17,231 nucleotides of DNA. It comes from Sergeia podlipaevii (lineage: Eukaryota > Euglenozoa > Kinetoplastea > Trypanosomatida > Trypanosomatidae). The position numbers and the translations under genes are program-made. The stretch's first letter is position 1, and each line of letters opens with the position of its first letter. The notes beneath the pieces are model-generated. The model searched no databases. It was not told where the DNA came from and saw only the letters and a program-made list of their open reading frames with translations. The DNA lies in contig JASANZ010001814.1 of assembly GCA_030849805.1 (NCBI GenBank), positions 1 to 17,231 on the forward strand, given 5' to 3'. Below are positions 1 to 9,400 of this stretch, in pieces.

Positions 1-322
1 TAATCGGGGCGTCAGTGACCTTGGTGGCCAAGATGTCCAGCGTCAGGCGTGCCTTGGCCGTCTCGGAAGTCGCCGTGCCGCGGATGGTGAGGCCGTCACC
101 CCTCACCGCGCCGTCGCTGATCTGACCCCCCACCACGTCCTGTGTCACGCCCGCGAACTCGTCGAAGGCGTACACGTCGCCATCGTAATCATTGGCGCGA
201 TGCGCGAAGGAACCGGTGATCTGAAAAACGTTGCCGGCAGCAGTGGCATGCTGCACACCGACAGCGACGAGGAGGAGGACAAGCAACAATGCTTGACACG
301 TGCTGGTGGCCAACATGGTCAT
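1..322 (-). CDS. secreted/surface protein, N-terminal part (runs off window)
   Basis: An open frame of 107 codons starts at an ATG at 322 and continues past the left edge without a stop. A second ATG lies at codon 3, and an in-frame TGA upstream with no other ATG between fixes the start. Residues 1-29 form a textbook signal peptide: a short polar start, a Leu/Val-rich core at about residues 11-23 (ALLLVLLLVAVGV), and a cleavage-type ATA-AG end near residues 26-30. The mature part seen so far is acidic and Gly/Asp/Thr-rich, with the look of extracellular beta-rich sequence, for example GNVFQITGSFAHR and DGLTIRGTA. Codons favour G or C at the third position. I do not recognise the family. Being secreted, cell-surface or endomembrane-lumenal is inferred from the signal peptide alone. 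A strong trans-splice acceptor about 195 bases upstream supports a real gene. Confidence 0.85.
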   Translation of the reverse strand, partial: MTMLATSTCQALLLVLLLVAVGVQHATAAGNVFQITGSFAHRANDYDGDVYAFDEFAGVTQDVVGGQISDGAVRGDGLTIRGTATSETAKARLTLDILATKVTDAPI

Positions 323-877
323 GTTGGTGCGGTGAGTGTGTGTGCGTATGTAGGTCTGTCAGTGAGTGGGTGCGAGTGCGGGTGGGAATGTAGTCTGGCC
401 TGCGCGTAGCTGGCGTGTGAAAGTGTGTATGCGAGTGGGGTGTTCCCTCCCTGGGTTGCGGATGATAGAAAATGTACTGTTTGTCCTTAAAGGCTCGGAA
501 GCTGTGAGCAGTTATTCTACGGGGAAGAGATGGAAAAGAAAGGGAGGGAGATGCATAGTATGTGTTTTTCAGGAGTATAGATATTGGGCGGAGGGGGAGG
601 GGAGAGGATATGTTTCATATTTTGAAGTGGAACCGCTGCGTCCTTCATTTTTTATGGTTGCTTTTGTTGTTACAAGCAGAGAGTATGTAGAGGCCGAATT
701 GTGGTAAGGTCGAGGTTGAAGGCGCAGCATAGGAAATAGAATTTTAGGTAACGCAACGGATAGTGTGTGTGTTTATTGTAATCGCAATGTGTATGTTTAT
801 GGATGCAGTGTGTGTGTCCCTCACTCTCTGTTTTTTTTTTTCTTGCTCTGTGGGTATGTATGACATTTGTGTTGCTT
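323..877. other. spacer between EI24 gene and secreted-protein gene
   Basis: No credible gene lies here on either strand. Reading on the minus strand it should hold the 3' UTR of the EI24-family gene followed by the 5' leader of the secreted-protein gene. It contains a 12-base T run near 830-841 and TG-rich repeats around 762-812. If the N at 883 is a genuine base, the upstream coding frame would extend into this spacer as far as 744, but that extension is low-complexity His/Thr/Ile sequence typical of translated UTR. Confidence 0.7.
517..552 (-). promoter_or_regulatory. predicted trans-splice acceptor for the secreted-protein gene
   Basis: On the minus strand a long pyrimidine tract (CTCCCTCCCTTTCTTTTCC and onward through CATCTCTTCCCC) ends in GTAG at 520-517. 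This is the layout of a kinetoplastid spliced-leader acceptor. It would give a 5' leader of roughly 195 bases before the ATG at 322. The call rests on sequence pattern only. Confidence 0.7.
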
Positions 878-2633
878 TTAAGNTGTAAGGAATATAGAGA
901 AGAGCCAAGACCACAGCAAGGCGCCAAACGAGAGAGTAATGCACACTAAGAGAGTTCACAAAGCGAAACCAGGTGGAGAAAACTGGCACCGGAAATGGAG
1001 CCTTTATGGGGTGAGCGAAGGCCGAACACACCACCTGCCATCCATACAGCACCGAAGTGACACATGCTGCAGGAATAGGGCCCACAAGTGCTGCGAGGAC
1101 AGAGGAGAAGAGAGTCGTGCCTAGACCATAGGTAAGAAAGTAAAGCCAGTGCTCTTCAAATTGTCTGAGCTGTTCGGTCAGTCGAGCACCGGCTGGTGAT
1201 AGCGATAGCGATGAAAATGAATTAGTCGGGTGGATGGCCGCGGCCATCGTACCACATCTATGAACGCGACGCTCTGTTCGCATTGCTACTTCTGGGCTTA
1301 GGTACGCGTAATCGAATACATAGAACGAGTATAGAAGTGAGTTCATGGCAAGCCCAATTGCAGTGCCAAGCCAGCAAAAGGCCAACCATTTCTGTACCAC
1401 TAAAACGGCGACTGAATAAAGAAAAGTGGCCACCGCTTTAAAGAGGGTTTCGCTTAACGAGTGGAGAGCCGTTTCCAAACTCTGATGATGCTGCCGCTGA
1501 CGATGGGTCAGCGATGTTTCTGCTTTGCCATCACCACCACCAGCACCGTGTGCTGCTGTGTTGCTGATTGTAGAAGAAGTAAGACGCGCCGCTTCCTGTC
1601 GCCGCTGCTGCTGTTGTTGTTGTTGTTGCTCCACCGCACTGTGCGCCGCTCGAGGCGGAATATGTGCCTTCTCGCCAAGTATCCACTCTGATTTATGTGT
1701 TCTCGGGTACTTGTGGCTACACAAGCAGAACGCCATCCTCATCAGTCTGAAGCTTGCCCTCCAAACCCCGAGTACGACCAGATTGCAAGTGGAAAAAACG
1801 GCACCAGCTGCGTCTTCGATCCACATTCCGCCGTTGCCTTGAGCAACATCTGCCTCCTTGGCTAATTTCATCTTGTGTGGCGGTGATGAGAAGGGAGATA
1901 GCACAGCAGCCATACACCCACTCTTTAGTGCCTGCTCTCGGTGGTCAATGGATCTGCCTCCAGCGGCTGCATTGCAGCGATAGCGATGCATGCGCATGAG
2001 CCAAGCCTCGTTGAAGAGACCCTGGTACCACACCAGTCCCACAACCTGAAGCACCATATAATGAGTCCACTGTCCGCCATAGCGGAATACCAGCATCGCT
2101 ACACGCACCAACCACCACGAAGATGCAGGAAGACGACGATATGAGCCCCGTTGGTTAGAAGCCGTCGGTGAAGAGGTTGCAGCCGCACCAGGTGGGGTAC
2201 GTGTTAACAAGAGCAGGTATAAAATGTGTGTCGCCAACGCAATAATGCACAGCACGCTATAAGCCCGCAGTGTGCGGCGCAGAATACTCCACAGCTTGGG
2301 GTTCCGATCTGTGTAGTACCAAGCGGATTGCCAATCGAGTTGAAATGCATCTTGCGTGAGCGTAACAAGTGGCGGCACAGTAGTATCCGCTGGGAACGAG
2401 AAAAGAACCGAAAGGGGCGGTGGTGGTGATAGCGATTGGCGATGCGCGTGCTGCGCCTCTGCTGCTTCTATTGCCTCCCTTCGATCCATCTCGGTGCAGC
2501 AGTGATATTGCAAACCTACACTTTCAATGAAACCAGCACGCAGCCCGCGCTCAGCAGTCGAAATCTGCGCCACTATCCATTGGCTCTTCCTTTCTGCCGA
2601 GGCAGCGGCAGAAGTAGTGGTGTCAGCCCTCAT
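878..2633 (-). CDS. EI24 (etoposide-induced 2.4) family multi-pass membrane protein
   Basis: The first in-frame ATG is at 2633, giving 584 residues if the frame closes at the TAA at 880-878. EI24-family features are a WYQ signature at residues 202-204 (VWYQGLFNEA), then a segment at about 430-445 (NSLLYSFYVFDYAYL), then EEHWLYFLTYGLGTTLF at 493-509, in the same order as in animal EI24. Hydrophobic segments lie near 125-144, 173-202, 398-440, 495-540 and 568-583, fitting a multi-pass ER membrane protein. Animal EI24 (EPG-4 in worms) is an ER protein needed for autophagosome maturation; a similar role here is inference. The protein is much longer than human EI24 (about 340 residues) because of an N-terminal region of about 120 residues and a hydrophilic insert at about 220-395 containing polyQ (336-343). 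An ambiguous base at 883 sits two codons before the end; if it is real, the frame continues to 744 (629 residues). Confidence 0.85.
883..883. other. ambiguous base (N) next to the stop of the EI24 gene
   Basis: A single N lies in the minus-strand string TACANCTTAAAAGC. Read with the N, the codons are TAC ANC TTA and the frame stays open for 45 further low-complexity residues. Read without it, they are TAC ACT TAA and the frame stops directly after the last membrane segment. The N therefore decides the annotated C-terminus, and an assembly or polishing artefact is the simpler explanation. Confidence 0.8.
1601..1633 (-). repeat. CAA/CAG repeat coding polyglutamine in the EI24-family gene
   Basis: The plus strand shows tandem GCTG/TTG triplets that read as mixed CAA and CAG codons on the coding strand and give an eight-Gln run in the hydrophilic insert of the EI24-family protein. 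The mix of synonymous codons means it is not a pure triplet expansion. It lies in a non-membrane loop, where length variation should be tolerated. Confidence 0.8.
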
Positions 2634-2658
2634 TGAGGCACGTATTGCCCTACACACT

Positions 2659-2685
2659 AGTTCTCTTCACAGTGTGAAGAGAACT
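2659..2685. repeat. 27-bp perfect inverted repeat upstream of the EI24 start
   Basis: The arm AGTTCTCTTCACA (2659-2671) is followed by a single G and then its exact reverse complement TGTGAAGAGAACT (2673-2685). In RNA this would fold as a stem with a tight loop of about three bases, since the innermost pairs must open. It lies 26 bases upstream of the ATG at 2633, in the presumed 5' leader and overlapping the candidate splice acceptor. Any regulatory role is inference. Confidence 0.75.
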
Positions 2686-2705
2686 TCAAAAAATAACAAC
2701 AATGT
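2684..2705 (-). promoter_or_regulatory. candidate trans-splice acceptor for the EI24-family gene
   Basis: On the minus strand TTGTTGTTATTTTTTGAAG ends in an AG at 2685-2684, giving a leader of about 50 bases. Other AGs follow closely inside the inverted repeat and at the CTAG near 2660, so the precise site is uncertain. Confidence 0.4.
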
Positions 2706-3439
2706 GGTTTCTGTATTTGCTGATGCCACTGATATATATGTATATCTAAATAAAAGTGCTGACCCACATTAACACACGTACACACACACGGTGAACAATA
2801 AGCAAAGAATCTTAACACGCTTGCTTTTTCTGTAGAGATTCGAAAAAATTTTTTGGGTCAGCAGAGATGAAACAGGAAGGGGGGGGGAAGGGATAACTAT
2901 ATCGGAGGAAAACCTCCTTGAAAAACAAAGTATCAATGTTGTGTTGATGTGATGATATGCAGTGTGTAAGTGTGATCCACAGGCCACAGCTAAAGGAATA
3001 CACATTAGTCAAACGAAGCAAAACAGAAAAAAAAAGAGAGGAGATATCGATCGAAACAACACAAGTCGTAGTGAGGTTGCGGTTTCTTGGCTGCTTTTTT
3101 TTTTTCAGTAACGCATTGCCCTTGTTCAAGACCGCTTCATCACAACAGCACATGAGTGACCTTAGAGAGAGAAACACTCGTAAAAACATGGATGATGGCA
3201 TTCTCATTTTACATATAAGAATAAATAATAAATATGACCCAATCAAAGTGGCAAAGCTCTTTTCTGAAAATACAATGCAATATATACTTAAAAAAAAAAA
3301 AACGTGCACAGTACATATGGCCTACTCCCTCCTAACCATCATAAACAACTAAGAACACAAAATAAGACGTGAACGCACATGCATTTCTCTTACTAGTTGA
3401 CTTAAATCAGGTATTGTTACTATATTTATTCTTCACAAG

Positions 3440-6400
3440 TCAACTCTCCACTGGATGCGCCAGCTGCTCAAGCAAGAAATGCTTGACAGTTTCCACGCAT
3501 GCGAGCGGATGCAAATCCGCCTCCTGTGTCCAGCCCTTCCCTGACACCTCCGTACGCACTGTGTTAGAAAGAGAGGTCGTGACCGAGGGCTGACCACTCA
3601 CTGCCACCCCAAGAGAAGGAGGCGGCGTTGTCACAGCAGTCACTGCGGGTAGAACAGCAGGCACAGACGCTAAAGAAGGGCCAACGTCCTCCTCCTCCCC
3701 CTCACGGTCCGCATGTGCTGCTGAAGAACGTGCTGTAGAATGCGGAAGCGCTGGTGGCCAGCCACTTGCCGAGAGCGGTCCGCTGCTGCTTCCTCCCCCA
3801 CCCGCAATCACCGAGTTCAGCGGGCTTACCTGTGAAGCAGCAGTAGCAGTGGCCGCGCCACTCCCAGTTGTCACCCCAGGAGGAGAAGACACCGTGCCTA
3901 CGCTTCCACCTCCGGAAGAGGCGGTAGCGGGTTCTCTCTCCGTCCGGTGCTTGCGCCGCAGCACCGCAGTAGTGCGATGAGGCAGGCGCACGCACGCAAG
4001 GAACAACTCTCCATCGCGTGCTGGGAGTTGCCGCTCGTCTCTTTCAAGTATGGGAGTGATGATGTACTCCTGTAGGAACCCTATGTCACGCTCGTGGTTC
4101 TCGCGGTGGACCTCGGTATTGATAAAGCGTGTCTTTGCACGTGGTCGCGATGCTGTTGCGGGTTCGTGTAGAGACGGCAGAGGCACAAAGGTCTGTGCAG
4201 CAGCATCAGTAGTAGTGGTGTTCGTTCCTAGACCAACAATTCTGTCACTGACAGGCGAGTTTGACGAGCTACCAGTGAGTGAGAGGCTCACCAGACCCCC
4301 TGGTGCAGTCACACGATGACTGGTGCCACCAGCACCTTCCCCTCCCTTCCCCTCACGTGACTTCCTGCGCTCCGCCTCTGCGTCTTCTTCTTCCCTGTGC
4401 TCCTCATGCACCACTTCCTCAACGCCAAAAACTGCGTTAAAGAAGTACACGCTTGGCAGCGGCACATGCCAGTGCTGCTGCTGCTGTTGTTGTTGCAAAG
4501 GCATCGCACCTACATCTCCTGTGCCACTAAGACCCCAGCAGCTCTTACTGCTCGCTCCGGTGCCTGCAAGACTGCCTGTGTTGTTCAATGAGGCCCACCC
4601 TGGGGAGTGGGCGGGGTAAGGGGACGCAGCGCCACTGAGAGACTGCTGCTGTGGGGCATAGAGAGCCTCTTCTTTCCCGTCGCCGCCACTGCCGCTGTGA
4701 CGACCCGCAGACGACACCCGAGTTGGTGTTTGAGGTGACGATGAGAAAGTGATTGCCCTGTTACAAGGTGATAGCAACAGCGTCTCTCCACCAACTGTAA
4801 TCGTGGTCGCGTTGGCACCATGTGGATTAAGTTGGTGAATGATATACGGCTCTGCCCACGCACGTTCCTTGCGGTCTTCAATCAGCTCGTACATCCACGT
4901 ACGCACGGTTTCCAAAGTGCGTAAGCAGCGCTTATGCAGAGCAGAATCCACCTCTCCCATCGCACAAAGAACAACGAAGTAGCCGCCTCGCTCTAAAAGC
5001 AAGGGCAGCGAAAGAGAGCTACTTGCATCTGCCGTCGTTGTGCAGTTCCTCTCAAGAATCCCGCTGCCACCATCCCTCACGCTACTACTACTGCTGCTGC
5101 TGCTGTTGTTGTTGAGGGGGCTTGAACCTCCACTGCAACTGCCGTCAGCATCATCACCATCGCCATCGCCACCGTGGCTGCAGTGCTGGTGGTGTCCACA
5201 GGACGGTCTCAGTGAAGCAAACACTGATGTTGGTTCCACAGTAAATGAAAGGAGTGGAGGGAAGTGAAGGTGATATGGACTGCTCTCTTCCAGTGCCTTC
5301 ACCTCTTTGGTATCTGCGGTTGTGTTCCTCGCCGCCGCGGATGCCACCATCGAGTTGTCCATAGAACGATTTTGGTTGACGTGCGTGATGCTGAAGCCCC
5401 CTGCCGGGTCACTGGTGCTTGTGGAGATGCGGCCGTGCTGCTGAGACGCTTCATGCGTCTCAGAGTATTGAACACTGCTCGTACGACGTTCCACGCTCTC
5501 CTCGAAGCTTCTGAACCCCGCACCTTGTCCAGAGAGGACACGCACTGTCGACTTGGAAACATGAAAAACATGCTCGTGAGCCTCTGCCCAGGGGAAGAGC
5601 TCCCCATCTGGGTCCTCAGTGAGATTTACCTCTGCGTGTCTCTGCACCAGTTTCCAGTATCCCTCCAGACGTGATTCCTCATAGGCCGTCCTTGGTTGCG
5701 AAGACAACGGAATAGACAAAAGTAGTGTGCCAGTGTTGCCCAAAGGCCCACCATCGCCACTATCCACTGCTGCCCGCACAGAGAGATCCTTCTCTGGCTG
5801 AGATGATGATGGTGCACCACCACCACCACTAGCAGCAGCAGCAGTGGCAGTGAATGTAGGGAGTTCTAGCACCACCACACGGGGGAACGTGGTCACCTCA
5901 AACACCTTCATGACGTTTTCTAGCAGCCTATGTGGCCCTTCATTGTCATTGCTGCTAGTACTACGACGCTGTTGTTGCTGCTGCTGCTGCTGCCCGCCTA
6001 CGTTGCCTCCCTCCTGACTATCCTGTCCATCGCTAGCACTCTTTCCACGCTCCAGTAAAGGGGAGAGGCACAACCATGAGTCCGGCATCAGCTTCAGTAC
6101 TCGCTGTAGCGTAGTGAGCGAGTCATCCGCGCTAAAATACACCACCTGGACCTTATACTTTGACTTCTCATCTTTCTTCTCTGCGTCACCTTCACCGCTC
6201 GCTGATGTCGTTGCATCGTTCCCGTCACCGCCGCCTAAACCAAAACCAACGTCCTCCTGGGATGGGAAAAGGTTACTTCCACCTACAAATCCATTTCCAG
6301 TGGGAAAACTGGATGGGAAGGTTCCGGTAAAAGCAGCGTTACCCCATGCTGGTACTGCGTCAGAGCCCCTGCGACTGAGGTGGTTCTCTTCCTCTACAGC

Positions 6401-9400
6401 AGCAGCGGATGAGGGGTGGCCACCGTGCTGGCTTGCTTCAAAGGCATTATCACTAATATTGCTACACATGGGCGACGCTGCTGCTACAGCATCTCCACCA
6501 CTACTACTGGAAGGCAGCGTTGCGGCACGAGGACCCTCCGCTAATGCGGTAGCGGCCGCATAGGCGCTGTTCACATTTTGGCACATATGTCTCAATGCAC
6601 GCACAGTTGGCTCTGTGGCTGGATGCCAGCCTGCACCAAAGAGGAGCACAAGATGCGTGGCACCCTCAAATTTGGCCGAAGCTGCGCGTTGCCACTGACT
6701 AGCCTCCCCATCTTCAGCGCTTCTATCGTCTGCGTGGTGGTCATCGTCGTGTTTCTCAACATGAACATCATCGTCTAGGAATGCCATATTCCTCTTCCTT
6801 TCCCCTTCCTCTTCCTCCTCTTCTACCATCACAATGGTACTGGCATCGCGGCCTCTATGTTCTGCATCTACAGTAGTAGTTGTTGTTGTGTTGGCTGTCC
6901 CAGATAGAGTAGGACTCACATGGTTGGAGTACATCGCGCTTCTCTTTTTGCCCTCGTCCTGCAGCTCAACGTAGTCACCGCCACCCTTTGACGCTTTATG
7001 GTTACTGCTGTTGTACGGAGGAGAAGGGTGCTTGTCGTGGCCGCCGCCGTCAGGGAGGAGGTGTTCAAGAAGACCGGGACCCATAGCAGAAGGAGAGCAG
7101 AGGGGGGCGGCGGAGGCCGAGATGGCGAGAGCATCAGCGACACGGGTGGCCTGACGCGCCATGCGCCTTAATGGATGTACTCTAATCAGTGGCGGTGCTG
7201 GGGTGAGAGGTGAGGAATGCCGAGTGGCATCCATCAGCGCCACCTCATCGAAACGAGGCAGAAAGTCTCCCCTCGCCACTTCAGTTGTCATGCCGCCTTT
7301 ACCAGAGAGACCGACCTCCGCCTCGGCCTCCTCTTCTTCGCTACTATTGGCGCTGCTTTCATCCATGTCGTTCTTCAGGCGGTGGCGGCGACCTTTTGAG
7401 TGCGGCATTGCACTCCAGGCACTCTCCTCCACAAGCGCGGGTGGCACCACCATTTCATTCCACGGGAATTGGCTCTTGAAGCTTGGGGGCACCTGTCGCA
7501 CGTGCACAGACTCGGACCCGCGAGGTTCCATCACTGTTGACACGAGATGTGTTGCATTGCCGCCATCAACGTCATCCCCGTCACCATGGTCGCCTCTCTC
7601 TCCATCACCACCAGCATTATTGTCGATCACGTCAAAGAAGCTGGTAGAGTCATTGCTGAACGCCACACGGCCGCTGTCGTCGTTGCCGTCCTCCCTGTCT
7701 CCACCACATCGTCTGTTTTTGCCGTTGATGATGTTCCTCTCAACATCTGCGGTGTTCACATCAGCGGGGTGAGGCGCTTCCTGCAAAACCGAAGAGGAAG
7801 TTCTCGCAGCACTACTGGAAGCAGAGAACGAGGAGGATGAAGGGTTGGTCTTGTGATCGTGAAGACTAGAGCCCCGCGCTCGGCTGTGCTGTCCAGTAGG
7901 AGCTATGGTATTCCCCTCTTTGCAAGAATACTGGCCGCAGCTGCTGTTGTTGCTGCTGTTGTTGTTAGTCTTAATGTCCGCCACGTCTGCTTCAGCGCCA
8001 TTTTTCAAAACAATGTCCTTTTCCATGCGAACAACAACAACAAGGCCGCCTTCTGCCTTGCTATCTCCCGTGTCAATGTCTCCACAGAAATATTCACTTT
8101 CGAGATCATCTGAGTGACTTGCCACGCGCACGGAGCTCGCCACTGCCGCACCATCTTCTTCTTCTTCATCCTCCTTATATCGCGCTGTGCGAGGGACCTG
8201 CTTGAGCGGCGTTGGCTCCGCCGTAGGGACTTGCGGGTCGTACAGGGGGTGCGAGTCATCCCTTCCGAGAGACGCCAGCCGACTTCCGCTGCGCGCAGGA
8301 GTTCGTGTGCTGCCGGCAGTAGGGGTTGGAGTCTGGGGTGGCAGCTGGGTCTCGTTACGTGCGTGTGCAATCACTGGCGACTTGGAAAACAAGGACGACG
8401 CCGACGATGCAGACCTCGCCGTCGTCGTTGGAGTGCAATCCTTGCGTGTCTTGGCCCATTTAGAAGACGGCCTGGCAGTTTCAGGCACCGCCATACCCGC
8501 CTCCACGCTACCACCAAGACTCGTCTCAGCGCCGCTGTGGGCCAAGGAGTCACTCGCACTCGCACTGTCATCCCCACTGCACCGCCGCCGTCGCTGCCCA
8601 TCCCCACCGCTATCACCGGTCTGCTTCCCTGCCGACCCTTGAGAAGAACATGCAGCTTGCGTCGTCAGAACTTTAAGCAAGGGGCCTCGCAACGGCGGCA
8701 CCTGCTCCTCTGCAGCAGTGATGGCAGCACTTCGATCAGTAATACTAGGTGAGCGCGGACGCTGATTTTGGTGCTGGTGCAGGTTAGGGTCCTCGCTACC
8801 TTGGCCGCGCGTAGGCTCTACTATAAGGTGGGTTGGCCTTGGCACCGACACGCTGTTGCGACGCACACGTACCGCGTCCACGTATGCCAGCAGTTCCTCC
8901 TCAATGCGGTCTAGCGCGGCGCTCGTCACCACGTTGCCGCAGGGGTCGAGCAGCAGCACGGAAGGCCATTCAGACACTTCAAACTGCTTCATGACACGAC
9001 GGAACGCATCTGTGCTCTCCACGCAGAACCAGCCACCATAAAGTGGGTTGCGTACTATTTCTTTGTCAAACACAACGTTTCCTGGTGTTGCCCCAAGGTT
9101 CATCTCGCCGTTCAGTAGCTGCTGTAAGACACAGCTGCAGTGCGCATGGCTGCCTACAGGCTCCACGCTGGGGCTGCTGCTCTGAATGCTACCGCCAGCA
9201 CCTCCACCATTTTCCCCAGTGCGACTGAGACTGACTTCTCCTTGTAGGGAGGGGGCAATGATGTCTGCGGGGACGTTTGGCTGACTGCTGGTACTGTGAA
9301 ATGAAGAATGGCCAAGTGGGTTCTCGCGCATAAACGACGCTGATGCAGCAGCGGCACCACCACCCGCTGCTGCTGTTGCTGCTACACTGGGGCATGGAGC

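Larger units (their letters stand above)
2634..3439. other. spacer between the giant gene and the EI24-family gene
   Basis: This stretch should carry the 3' UTR of the 2,315-residue gene and the 5' leader of the EI24-family gene. It holds homopolymer runs, including nine G near 2879-2887, T near 3097-3107 and twelve A near 3291-3302, plus the inverted repeat at 2659-2685. Open frames on both strands here are Lys/Phe-rich translations of A/T runs. I see no gene. Confidence 0.7.

Noticed and set aside
744..877. C-terminal extension of the EI24-family protein past the ambiguous base
   Set aside because: It depends on counting the N at 883; the sequence is low-complexity UTR-like, and removing the N gives an immediate TAA.
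2634..2657. Eight extra residues at the N-terminus of the EI24-family protein
   Set aside because: That start is a GTG codon; the first ATG in frame is at 2633.
2940..2990. C/D-type snoRNA-like TGATGA box in the spacer near 2946-2955
   Set aside because: No convincing D box or terminal stem at the right spacing; the motif is common by chance in this TG-rich stretch.
7161..8752. Plus-strand open frames of about 200 codons (7161-7772 and 8114-8752)
   Set aside because: They are antisense to the giant gene, Ser/Arg/Pro-rich shadows of its biased codons, without domains.
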